Origin: Ceratodon purpureus
Taxonomy: Eukaryota > Streptophyta > Bryopsida > Pseudoditrichales > Ditrichaceae
Assembly: GCA_014871385.1 (NCBI GenBank)
Contig: CM026426.1
Span: forward strand, 107,241,789-107,305,788
Length of the DNA stretch: 64,000 nt
Direction: 5' to 3'
Each line of letters starts with the position of its first letter. Position 1 is the stretch's first letter. The translations under genes were made by a program, and so were the position numbers. The notes beneath the pieces were generated by a model, which had not been told where the DNA came from, did no database searches, and was given only the letters and a program-made list of their open reading frames with translations. Shown here one piece after another: positions 12,322-23,400 of this stretch.

Positions 12322-12855
12322 GCTACGATCGTCAACGCCACAAAGTTAAAACAGTACCATACCACTAATTCAAGCCTACCCCCTCCTTTAAGCCTAGGTG
12401 AAATCTATAAGACTTTGGCGACAGAGGCAAATCAAGGACATGACTTAGACGCCCCAGATGCTGATCATCATAACCATGATGACCAACCCCAACCATCATA
12501 ACTCAGTCTACCTGAAATCAGTGTCAATCCGATCCAGGTTATGCCCATCCACCATGCACACCATGAACACCATGGACAGCCTATGTACACGCCAGCACCA
12601 GCTACGATCCGCAAGGCTAGGATGTCACTGCCACTATCTTGGCTTACATCCCATCACTGTCAGCTTCCGCCGCCACCAACATAGACACCCAGTCACTTCC
12701 TTCCTCCATTCCAGCCGCCACCTTCTCCTTCTTCCTCTACGCCTTCTCTGGTGGCCTCTCCCTCTTTTTTTTCCTCCTTCTTGCTGCCTCCTTCACGCTG
12801 CCACACCCACGCCCAGCCTCCTCTCTACATTACCTAACCGGGACTCTTCAGCTGC

Positions 12856-15039
12856 TTGGGCGCCATGGCTGCTACCGCCGAGAGGAAGAAGGAGCCACTG
12901 TTCTACGTTCCACGCATGATCCTGGAGTGGAAGCGCAAGGCCAACACCATCTGGACAACCAACACAGGATTGGTCAAATACTGGAAGCTGATGAAGGGAG
13001 AGACAAGCCTCAGTCATTGCCACCAATTTGTTAACAGCATGAGGACGCGCAGCGAGGACAAACCTTACCCCTCCGACCTTATCAACGGCGTCTTGGTGCA
13101 ATACTCGTCCGGCTATCTCCACGCCTTCTTCGGCTAGGACGGCACAGGAGTTACGAAATGGACCAGCAACTGCGTGTATTCCCAACCCGATGTACCGGCA
13201 TTGGTCCACAACATACCACCGATGGACGACAGTCGCTACGACGTCTTCGCACTGGGCACGGTCTTCGCCGAGCCATGGTTCTCCCGCATTCGAGGTATTC
13301 TGACGCAAGTCTTTTTTAAAAACAATTGCAATAGTGATAGTGTTGAGCAGCTTACCTTGATGTTTATGGCTGACAATGGCAAGAAGATCAATTGGGGCCT
13401 TCTGGTCGATGAGAATTTCCGGGTGCAGCTCCGTGCTCACCGTCGAAATCCGGAATTCTCTAGCCCAATTGGTCCCTTTCTCACTGCCTATATCAGCGAC
13501 TACATCGCGTATCACCAGCGCACTAGTCAACCGCCCGTCATGGGCACCTTCTTGGACATACAACGTGAATTGGCGCCCGGCAGACCTTGCATCACCTGCC
13601 CCCAAAAGCAAACGCCAACGGTTGTTGGAGCTCACAACCGGGGAGGACATTGCCAAGGACGCCGTATACGGGCCGTAGACCAGCCAACTCCACAGTCAGG
13701 TGACAGCAATCATGGAGAGCCTGGAGGCGTTGGTGAACTTGGCATAAACGACGGAGCAAGAAAAGGAAGGGCTGGCAACAACTCACCGGGAGCTGAAGGA
13801 GCGAGCTAGGCAAAAAAAATCCCAGGCTGTCAGGCAGCGCAGCAGCAGGCACAAAAGACGATCGCAGATGCCAAGGCGGAGCTTCAGCAGCAGATTGATG
13901 AAGGCGAGAGCACCCTGCACAACCTACGACAGAGATTGTCTCACCTAGAATTAGAACTCAGCAACAGCCAGGACCAAGCAGACGTCCTCGCTAAGGAGAA
14001 ACAGTTGCTGGAGGAGGAGACGAGGAAATTAGAATTACAGAAGTTAGAGTACCTGGCTAGATGCAAGGCCCTAGCTGAGACAGCCAAATCCATTGGACAA
14101 CCTGCAACCCTGGACATTGCCAACATCCAGCAAGAAAAGTTAGCATTGGAACAAGCTTAGGCGAATTTCAAAGTGAACAAGAGCGGGTGGATTCAAAATG
14201 CGGCCTATACCATCGCCACCATAGCTTACCATATCCATGGAAATTCGGAGCAAACTACTGAGCCTCCACAGGACTTTTTGGACAAATGCATGGATGAGGC
14301 TATAGCTGCATTAGAAGTGGAGGAGTCAGATCACGACTGGGAGGCCATGGACAACGAGCTCCTCAACTTCCTCGACCAGACTTCCGAAGATGCTCAAGGA
14401 AAAGAAAAGGCACCTTACCAGTCCCCTCCTCGATCCACTGAAGTTGCCTCGTTGGTGGCCATGGCGTCAGGATCGTCTCAGCCAGCTGCCTCGTTCGCGC
14501 AACATGTAGACCCCGCGGAACATGTCGATATACCAGAGCACATTTCAGACATCGATCATACGCCGCCACAATCGCCTCCGCAGACTACGCCCCATCCCGA
14601 CAAACCACGCCAGTCCACGGTAATCCCGAAATCCCAATCCTTCAAATTCCACAAAGATGCTTTGAAGAAGTTAGAGGAAGAAAACAACCTGGAAGTGCAG
14701 GCCATCGATGACAGCGATGCCGAAGAGGAGCTGGAAATCGCAATTAGCCTAGTTAAGAAGTATTTCCTAGACAATCCAGACCTGGCTGCCTGATACACAA
14801 ATCCGGAAGGTGACCAAGTCTTCTGCCTTGCATGTAATAAGACTCTGGATAAAACTGTGTATGATGTGTATGCTCATGCCACAACCTCTAGGTCTAATCA
14901 CAATTTAATGCACCGAGGTGTGGGTGCAACTATACGAGCCCTCTACGGTGATCAAGCCCCGCCCAGGCGTCGAGCACAGGTACCATGGGAGGAGACTCGC
15001 CCAAATCGCAAGCCCGCCCACCGACGCTCCAGAGTTTGA
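12856..15039 (+). pseudogene. Additional 3' ORF of retrotransposon A, coiled coil plus C2H2-like finger
   Basis: A single frame of ~725 codons lies between integrase and the 3' LTR, broken by TAGs at 13135 and 14158, a TGA near 14791 and a local frameshift around 13585-13860. Order: an N-terminal globular part (ILEWKR, then RYDVFALG, then LLVDENFRVQLR and IGPFLTAYI), a long Glu/Gln/Leu-rich coiled coil (~13930-14160), an acidic Pro/Ser-rich stretch, and a C-terminal motif CX2C-X13-H-X7-H starting CLACNK (~14830). Element B has the same architecture and motifs (38696-40855). It has no signal peptide or membrane segment, so it is not env-like. Extra ORFs downstream of pol are known in plant Tat elements; this protein family I do not recognise. 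Confidence 0.8.
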
Positions 15040-15072
15040 GGACCCAACAATCTGAGGACAGATTGCTATCTT

Positions 15073-15087
15073 CGAAGGATGGCAAAA
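15073..15087 (+). promoter_or_regulatory. Polypurine tract of retrotransposon A
   Basis: The purine-rich CGAAGGATGGCAAAA abuts the 3' LTR start (TGTTAC at 15088). Element B has a comparable GACGGCAAAA directly before its 3' LTR. Confidence 0.7.
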
Positions 15088-15687
15088 TGTTACACCCCCA
15101 GACAGCATCGAAGCGGCACTGGAGTCAAGGACGGCAAAGAAGTAAACATCGGCAGCTTCTAGGAGTCCTAGAAGATAATGTAGGAAAGAACAGCGTGTAA
15201 GGTCGAGGACGGCCAAAGAGCAGTTAGTCGTTTTTTGTTAGGTCGTAGCACTGTAGCTCGACTCTGGTCACGCACCACAAGACTTTCCCCTTTTTTAATA
15301 CTGAGTTGACTCTCTTTCTCTAAGAACTCTTATTTTCCTCTTATGCTTGACTCGGCCCATTACTCGTATGCATGTTTGTTTGCTACTACTTTGCCCAACG
15401 CTATTCTCTTCCTTGCCTCCTGAGAAGACTAACTACTAAGACATCCAAGACATTTCTCTTTTCGTCTCGGCCATAGCTCATGCCTCCCTTGCCTCAACCG
15501 TTGACGTCCAGACCCTAGGACATCCTCGTCTCGGTCTTATTCCACGACCGTGCTATTCTTCCCCACTACCATGGACCTCTTCTAAACAGCCTTCTCTGCT
15601 CTTTCTTCCCCGCCTCTCTTCGGTGACCAAGTCCTGACTTTCCCACACCGTGGTTTTCACTCACTCCATCCCGAATTCTAGCTAATA
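15088..15687 (+). repeat. 3' LTR of retrotransposon A
   Basis: 600 bp, begins TGTTACACCC and ends AATA (CA changed to TA). It is close to the 5' LTR, with scattered substitutions such as ACCACC/ACCCCC near the start. Confidence 0.93.
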
Positions 15688-15692
15688 TCTTG

Positions 15693-17486
15693 TAATGTTC
15701 TTTTTCATATAAACTAAACAAGCAAAACACAATGATCCGTCAAAAACATTAATTGAAAATATGTTATTATTAAAAATAATTATAGCATTAAAAATAGTTT
15801 AATTAATAAGCATAAATATTGCCAAATATTAAATCGAATGTCCATTTCATACAATTAAAACAAAGTAATGAAGAATATTGGAAATGAAATTAATGTAATC
15901 TATTTAAAATTCAAATAATTCAGATAAAAATACGAATACAATGATAACCATATTATAATATAGATAATAGCTAATGTAAATGACAAAGCGATGTTCAAAA
16001 GCTGTATGGTTTGCTTGAGATTAAAAATATCCACTTGAAACATTGAAACATTGTCACGCACTTTGAATTTGTAAAATCGTGTCTGCTCTACAATAAAGGA
16101 TGTAAAAGTGTCGAATCTTTTGACCCTACAATAGAAGGTCTTGGTGTGGTCTTAGAAGGTCATGCAGCTGTTGTGAAAGGTCTTGTTGTTCTTATAGATG
16201 ACCGTGGATCTTGTGGTCAAGTCGATTGTTCGGGTGGAGTTTTCCTTCGAATACGTTGATTTCGAATTGGTCCAAATGATGAAAGTAAGCTTGCATTGGA
16301 TGTGGAGATTGGAGGTCGCACAAATGCTTTCAAAAGAAATGAATGAAATAGAGGCGGGCGGCGATGTAGCATTAGCAAGATGGACAATAGGTGTTGCCGT
16401 TTGAACAAAAAAGGGTCTACGGAACAATGGAACTTAAGGAATGGAAGTCATCTAATGCATCATGGTTACTGTAAAAATTGTACACTTGAAAATTTTATAG
16501 AAATACTACATTATTTCACAAAAATCATAAAATATTGGTTTTGAATAAGTAGAATATTTTTAAAACATATTCTTTATATAGGTTTTAGAGCTTATCGTTG
16601 GATTTGATGATGCTACATATGATCTAGATATAAATAGACTAATATAGTGTAATCATGTCTATCAATAAAAGAAGATTACTTTCTATAGGTGTGAAATGTA
16701 GTTTTTTCCAAGATGCATTGTTTTTGTACTCTAAAAATTGATCATCTTAATAATAAACAACAAAATAAGATGTAAATCCATTGCAATGTTCAATGGAATG
16801 AAATATATTGGATAAATATGTAATCACAAGAAGCAATAAGTCTAAAGGTGGAGTAAGTGGTGAAGGTAATAATAATTCATTTAAAAATTGAGTGATACAT
16901 CAATTTTACCATGCATCAATTGTGATTACCGTTTACTTGGTAATCTCAAAATATTCTTATTTGATTAGAGACAAAGAGATTGTTCTCTGTCCTTTCTAAA
17001 CTCTGTGACACACTTCTCATTTAACTCACGACAAAAAGAGTGTCAACCTATAACTTTTGAAGAAGTGAAGGTGAATAAAGAATCTGTAGAACTTCTTTCC
17101 ATCCCACTAGAAATGGGACGAGCCTAGTTTGAATATCCAGATAACTATTTTACTTCTTCATTCAAATACTTGTAACAAGAATTATTGAATTCATGTTATT
17201 AAAATGATTAGATACTTCTCTCATTCTACATAGTAGCCAACCAAATTGAACATCTTATTTGGCTTTTAGAATTTGATTTTTTGTAACAAGTCTATTAAAC
17301 TAATTCCCTCACCATTGCAACTACTAGCCTTTAGAGACCTATATTTTATTCAATGCAATATCTTTCCTCCGTCTTTCCTATCTGCAAAATTGGGTAGAGT
17401 TTACTTCTTATCATGGAATTCAATGAGGCCGTCGAGTACGCACTGCACAATTAAATTCCAAATGATTGGTGATTTCTAGGTAATTT
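15693..17486. other. AT-rich intergenic DNA, no gene recognised
   Basis: Between element A and the stop codon of the LRR gene. An open frame at 16152-16427 (minus) and its mirror at 16198-16404 show no domain. The distal 3' untranslated region of the LRR gene must lie at the right edge of this stretch, but no single poly(A) signal is convincing. Confidence 0.45.
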
Positions 17487-20400
17487 CTAACTATAAGGTT
17501 GAATGCTATCATCAAAATTGATTGTTATCTTTAACACAAGAACAAACGTGGCAGAATAATTATACTCTGGAATTTAAAGAACAAAACACCGGCAAATCAA
17601 TATATGCTCAACATACCACACTTGCAGTGCTGAGAATTCGGTAAACACTTTTTGATGTAAGAAAACCTGATGATGTAAATCAAAGGACATTATTTCAATT
17701 TAATATGTTGCAAATCGGATTCAAAAATATTATTACTTTTCAAGATAAAATCCAGATTACAATTAGATTCACTCAAAGTATTATTTAAAATTACTTAAAA
17801 TTATTCAAAATTAACAACAATGGAAATTTGACTTACTCAGAAGAAGATTTGCCTATCCTCTTTGGCACAATGCCAGTCAAGCAATTGCTACTTACATCTC
17901 TGCAATAAAAAAATCGCTTGAATTAAAATAATTATAATGATTTTAAGATCTGTAGAAGAAGCTGTGATTTTTTTAAATCTTATTTTCATTAATAAAAATA
18001 TATTAAAAATATATTTTGAAAAATACTTATATTTACTTCAAAAATTACATGCTTGAAAGATACTTACAACTGGTCAAATCTATTCACATGCATGTGAGGA
18101 AGCCTTCCGCTGAAAAAATTATTTGCCAAATTTCTAATTTGGAAAATTTATGCATGTTAGATCAAATTTAAGAAATATTTTAAGATATGTTATTAAACGG
18201 ATTTCATTAAAAGTAATTCTTTATGAAGTCAATTATGTGTTTTTATTTCCAGCGATTCTCAGTTTCTAGAGTAAAAGAATTAAAATCATACATCAGGAGA
18301 TGCAGATATATTTTTTAAATCAGAAAAGAAGTTATATGAAGTAAATTATACTCAAATGATATGTAAAATATTTAATTATAATAAAATTAAATTATATTTC
18401 TTACATGGATTTGACTTTAGATTTGAGAAGAGCTCGAGGCACGTTTCCTTCTAACATATTGTTACTTAAATCCCTGCATTTGCATATTGTATATTATTTA
18501 AAATCATGCAAGTCATGATGTAATATCATTTGAAAAAGGTATGAAATATTAATGTGATTATATATCACTATAAGTTATAACTTACACATGTTTTAAGTTT
18601 GGAAGTAAATTGTGCAATTCATCGGAAACTTCTCCAGTGAATGCATTATTTGACAAATCTCTGCAAACCATATATTTTCAATATTTTATACAAAACAAAA
18701 TATTAGCATTTTGAAAAACATTTTGAATTATCTAAAAATTATGATATAATTATTTAGTTATATAAATGATATAAGAATTTTAAAAATTATTGATGTTAAG
18801 ATTTTATGATCAAATCATTTCATTTATTTTTGAAACGCCTTAATTGGATGATGTTAACCCCTAAAGGTTCAAGCCATTTTTGGACCTCCGAAATCAAAAA
18901 CTGTGATTTTTGACGACCTTGTAGAAGTAGAAGTATAATTCTTTAGTTTTTAATTTTTTGATACATCTAACCGTAAGATCTTAAACCTAACTACCTGCAC
19001 TAATACTATGTCAAATTTCAACGGTTGGATCTTTATCATTTGTGAGATCATAACGTTCAAAGTTTACTGGTTTTTTTTTTTTTTGGCTTTGCGGGAAGGG
19101 CATACTCTAAATGGTGCCAAGAGAGACTTGATTATTGTTACCTCAAACATTGTGCTCATATTTTTTTCCATGTAGGTTACTAAGTTGAGCACCTCTATGC
19201 AAAATTTTAGAGTCTCATTACAGTTTTTTGGCCTTCATGCAAATTAATTTCCACAAAAAGGTGCAAAAACCACAATATGGTAAAACCTAAATGACGTGAA
19301 ATGCTTTTGTTTTTTTAAAAAAGTGAACGGTTAAAAGTTATGTCCATGATTTTTTGAATTATTGGGAAAAAACAAATTTGAAAAATTCCTAAATCTCAAA
19401 TTTTGACAAATTTTGAAAGAAAAAATTGTAAAATTACCAAAAACTGAGAAGGTTGTTTCTGTGATTTTTGGAGGCTGCCCTTCTAAAATTGGTAAACTTT
19501 TTGACATAGGCCACTTTGGATTTTGAGTAGTGAATTGGTTATGAAGACATTTCCACAAAAAAAAATTCTTAAAAAAAACCTAATTTTAAACTGCCCGTTT
19601 TGGACTTGAAACCTAAAATTCCTAGATGAAGCTTCTAAAAGTGAAATTTGGCGTCGAAATTTTTACCACATACACTTTGCTATATAATGAGCATCCAGTA
19701 AAATTCTTAGGCAAAAATATTACTTTTATTCCCTTCATCTAGGCTGCCTAAAACAGCCGAGAGCCATTTTGGATTTCCAGAACCTTTAGGGGTTAAATTT
19801 ATAATAAAAATAAGAATAAATAAAATCTTACAAAAACTTGAGATTGGGAAGGCCGTTTATGATTCTTTGATCTGGTTGAACTCTGAAATCATAAACAAAT
19901 AGTTTTGAAAATCTGATAAACTTGCAAATATCATACTTAATAGTGGAGAAAAGCTTTCTTTAAATTATTTTAAATTTGGAATATATATATATATATATAA
20001 AATTAAATAAAATTAAATTAAATGTGAATTTTCCATCAAATCAAATGCCTTACAAGTTTGAATCAGCTAAGTCTGATAAATGTCTCGTATCATGAACTTT
20101 ATTGGTTATTGCTTGAGATTTATCACTTTTTTTGTCATCACAAGGTGGAGTTCCGGGGCTGCACAAAAAATTCATTCCAATTATACATTTTCATTTTTAA
20201 ATTCATTAAATTGATAATTTTGAGAGGAAGCCATATATTTTTATCTAAATTAAAATATATTACATGAATCAAATTAATTCTATTATATGACTAATTTGTA
20301 TGTTTTTAAGTCACATCAACTTTGAAGTAATCTTCACTATATTGACATTTGGAATAGCCTTGAGTCCTTACGTTGGAGGCTTGATTCCTTGAAATGGGTA

Positions 20401-23400
20401 TGTAAAGTTGAACCTGCATTTAATTTGAATTAACAATTTATTAAATTGACTATTATAATTACTTTACATATTAATGAGCATTTAAAAAATAAAAGTCTTG
20501 ATTACTAATTTTAAAGATATTGAAATAAATACTTTTTGGATAATGATTTGTAAACTTACAATGGTTCACTTGGAATCGTAAAGTTTGGAAATGGAGGGAG
20601 ATTTGGAAAAGTGAAGTTGGGAGGGGTAATTGTTGGAGTCGGAGGTGGTTGTACAATACTCACATTTGGAGATGTAATGTTTGGAGGTGCATATTGAGGA
20701 AATTGCCACGGCCATGTGAAATTTGGAGTTGGAAGAGTTGGGATAGTAAAATTAGGGGTAGGAATGTTCGGAATAGAAAAATTAGGGGACGTGAATTGAG
20801 GCAATGGTGGAAGATTTGGGAGAGTAAAATTAGGAGGTGTAAATTGAGGTAGTGGTGGAAGAGTTGGAAGCGTGAAATTTGGAGGTGTGAACTGAGGTAG
20901 TGGTGGGAGAGTAAAGTTTGGTGATGTAAACTGAGGTAAAGGTGGTAGGATAGGAAGTGTGAAGTTTGGTGGTATAAATTCAGGTAGTGGCGGAAATGTG
21001 AAATTAGGTGTCATGATTTGAGGAAGTGGTGGAAAGGTAAAATTGAGAGGAGTAAATTGTGGTAGAGGAGGAAGTGTAGGGAATGTAAAATTTGGAGGTG
21101 TGAATTGAGGTAAGGGTGGAAATGTGTAATTAGGTGGTGTAAACTGAGGTTGTGGTGGAAAGGTGAAGTTAGGGGGTGTGAATTGTGGTAGTGGTGGGAA
21201 TGTGAAGTTAAGTCGTGTAAAATCTGGTAAAGGCGGAAAAGTGAAGTTAGGGGGTGTGAATTGTGGTAAAGGAGGCAAGGTTGGAACCGTGAAATTTAGT
21301 GGTGTAAATTGAGGTAAAGGTGGAAGAGAAGGAAGTGGAGGAAACGTAAAAGTTGGTGGTGTAAATTGGGGTAGTGGTGGAAGAGGAGGAAGTGGAGGAA
21401 ATGTAAAATTTGGAGGTATAAATTCAGGCAATGGTGGATAAGTAAAGTTGGGAGGTGTAAATCCAGGTAGTGGTGGAAAAGTGAAGTTGGGTTGTGTAAA
21501 GTCTGGTAGTGGTGGAAATGTGAAATTGGGAGGGGTGAATTGAGGAAGTGGTGGAAAGGTGAAGTTGGGTTGTGTAAAGTCTGGTAGTGGTGGAAATGTG
21601 AAGTTAGGGGGTGTGAATTGAGGTAGTGGTGGAAAGGTGAAGTTAGGGGGTGTGAATTGAGAGAGTGGTGGAAAGGTGAAATTGGGTTGTGTAAAGTCTG
21701 GTAGTGGTGGAAATGTGAAGTTAGGGGGTGTGAATTGAGGTAGTGGTGGAAAGGTGAAATTATGAGGTGTGAATTGAGGGAGTGGTGGAAATGTGAAATT
21801 AAGAGGTGTGAATTGAGGGAGTGGTGGAAAAGTTAATTCAGGTAAAGGTGGGAAAGTGAAGTTTGGAGGTGTAAAATGAGGAAGTGGTGGAAAGGTGAAG
21901 TTTGGAGGCGTAAATCCTGGTAGAGGGGGAAGTGTGGGGAATGTAAAATTTGGAGGTGTGAACTGAGGCAAGGGTGGAAATGTAAAGTTAGGAGAAGTAA
22001 TGTCGGGAATAGGTGAATATGTAAAATTTGGTTGTGTAAACTGAGGAAGTGGTGGAAAGGTGAAATTAGGAGGTGTAAATTGAGGTAGAGGAGGAAGTGG
22101 TGGAAAAGTAAAGTTTGGAGGTGTGAATTGAGGCAAAGGGGGAAGTGTCGGAAATGTGAAGTTTGGAGGTGTGAATTGAGGCAAAGGAGAAAGTGTTGGA
22201 AATGTGGAGTTTGGAGGTGTAAACTCAGGAAGTGGTGGATAGGTAAAATTTGGTGGCGTAAATTGTGGTAAAGGTGGGAATGTTGGAAATGTAAAGTTAG
22301 GTGTAAACTCAGGGAGTGGTGGAAATGTGAAGTTGAGAGGTGTGAATTGTGGTAGCGGAGGCATCATTGGAAGTGTAAAGTTGGGTGGAATGAATTCAGG
22401 TAGTGGTGGAAAGGTAAAATTGGGAGGTGTAAATTGGGGTAAAGGAGGAAATGTGAAGTTGGGGGGTCTAATCTGAGGTAGAGGGGGGAACGTGAAGTTG
22501 GGTGGTGTAAATTGAGGTAGAGGGGGGAACGTGAAGTTAGGAGGCATAAACATGGGTAGAGGAGGAAGTGGTGGAAAGGTGAAGTTTGGAGGCGTAAATT
22601 GTGGTAGCGGAGGCATCATTGGAAGTGTGAAATTAGGACGTGTAATTTGAGGCAATGGAGGAAATGTGAAGTTAGGAGGTGTAAATTGAGGTAGAGGAGG
22701 AAGTGGAGGTAAATTCGGAAATGTGAAGTTTGGTAGATTAAATGATGGAGGTGAAGGTATAGAAGGCAAAGGTGGCAAAGAAGCATTTGATGGGATAAAT
22801 TGTGGCAACGGAGGAATTGAAAGATTAGGTAGATGAATTGAAGGTAGAGGATTAGAAAAATTAAATGGAAAAGATATTGGAGGAAGAGGAGTATTGATGG
22901 TTTTATTAATCAAACGAAAGAGTGGACTCTTTTGAAGGGGTGGAAATCTTGGAAACGTAAAATTCCTACAAAAACATTATAAACAAGTTAAAATAACAAT
23001 TTTAAAAACATATATACATATATATGTTTGATAATTGATATTAACAATAACTATCCAATGAAGTAAAATGATTCCTTATACAATCATTTGAGATCATTTT
23101 AATAATTTAGATATTTTTCCAATTCATATTGTAAATTATTTAATAAATATTATGATTAATATGGTACAATATATGTCTTACAATGTTGGTATATGTGCAT
23201 CTTTGAATGGATTAGGAATGGAGACATTTCTGTGCATATCAAGTCACAACAATATATTGTTAAAATACACTTATGTGTTCTTTTTTCTGTAGTTTCCATT
23301 AGAAAATAAATAAATTATTCTTTTATTTCATCATAGTAATTCATAATTTTTTTAGTTAAATGAAAAATATTTCTAAAATAAAAGAACAGTCAGATTTCAA

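Larger units (their letters stand above)
6716..15687 (+). mobile_element. Ty3/gypsy LTR retrotransposon A (Tat-like, decayed)
   Basis: The element is complete in structure: two 600-bp LTRs, a primer binding site, gag-protease, reverse transcriptase, RNase H and integrase remnants in gypsy order, an additional 3' ORF and a polypurine tract. Flanking 5-mers TCTTC (6711-6715) and TCTTG (15688-15692) look like a target duplication with one change. LTR copies differ at few positions, so insertion is not ancient, yet all frames carry stops or frameshifts. No chromodomain is seen. The VDGGS protease and layout suggest a Tat-like non-chromovirus; this lineage call is inference. It is related to element B throughout the coding region, but the LTRs differ. 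Confidence 0.93.

Noticed and set aside
16152-16427. 91-codon minus-strand ORF as kinase or membrane part of the LRR gene
   Set aside because: No hydrophobic span or kinase motif, and the LRR frame already ends in a stop at 17487.
20649-20852. Plus-strand open frame opposite the repeat exon
   Set aside because: Shadow of the minus-strand coding array. It lacks splice context, and the minus strand is supported by introns on both sides.
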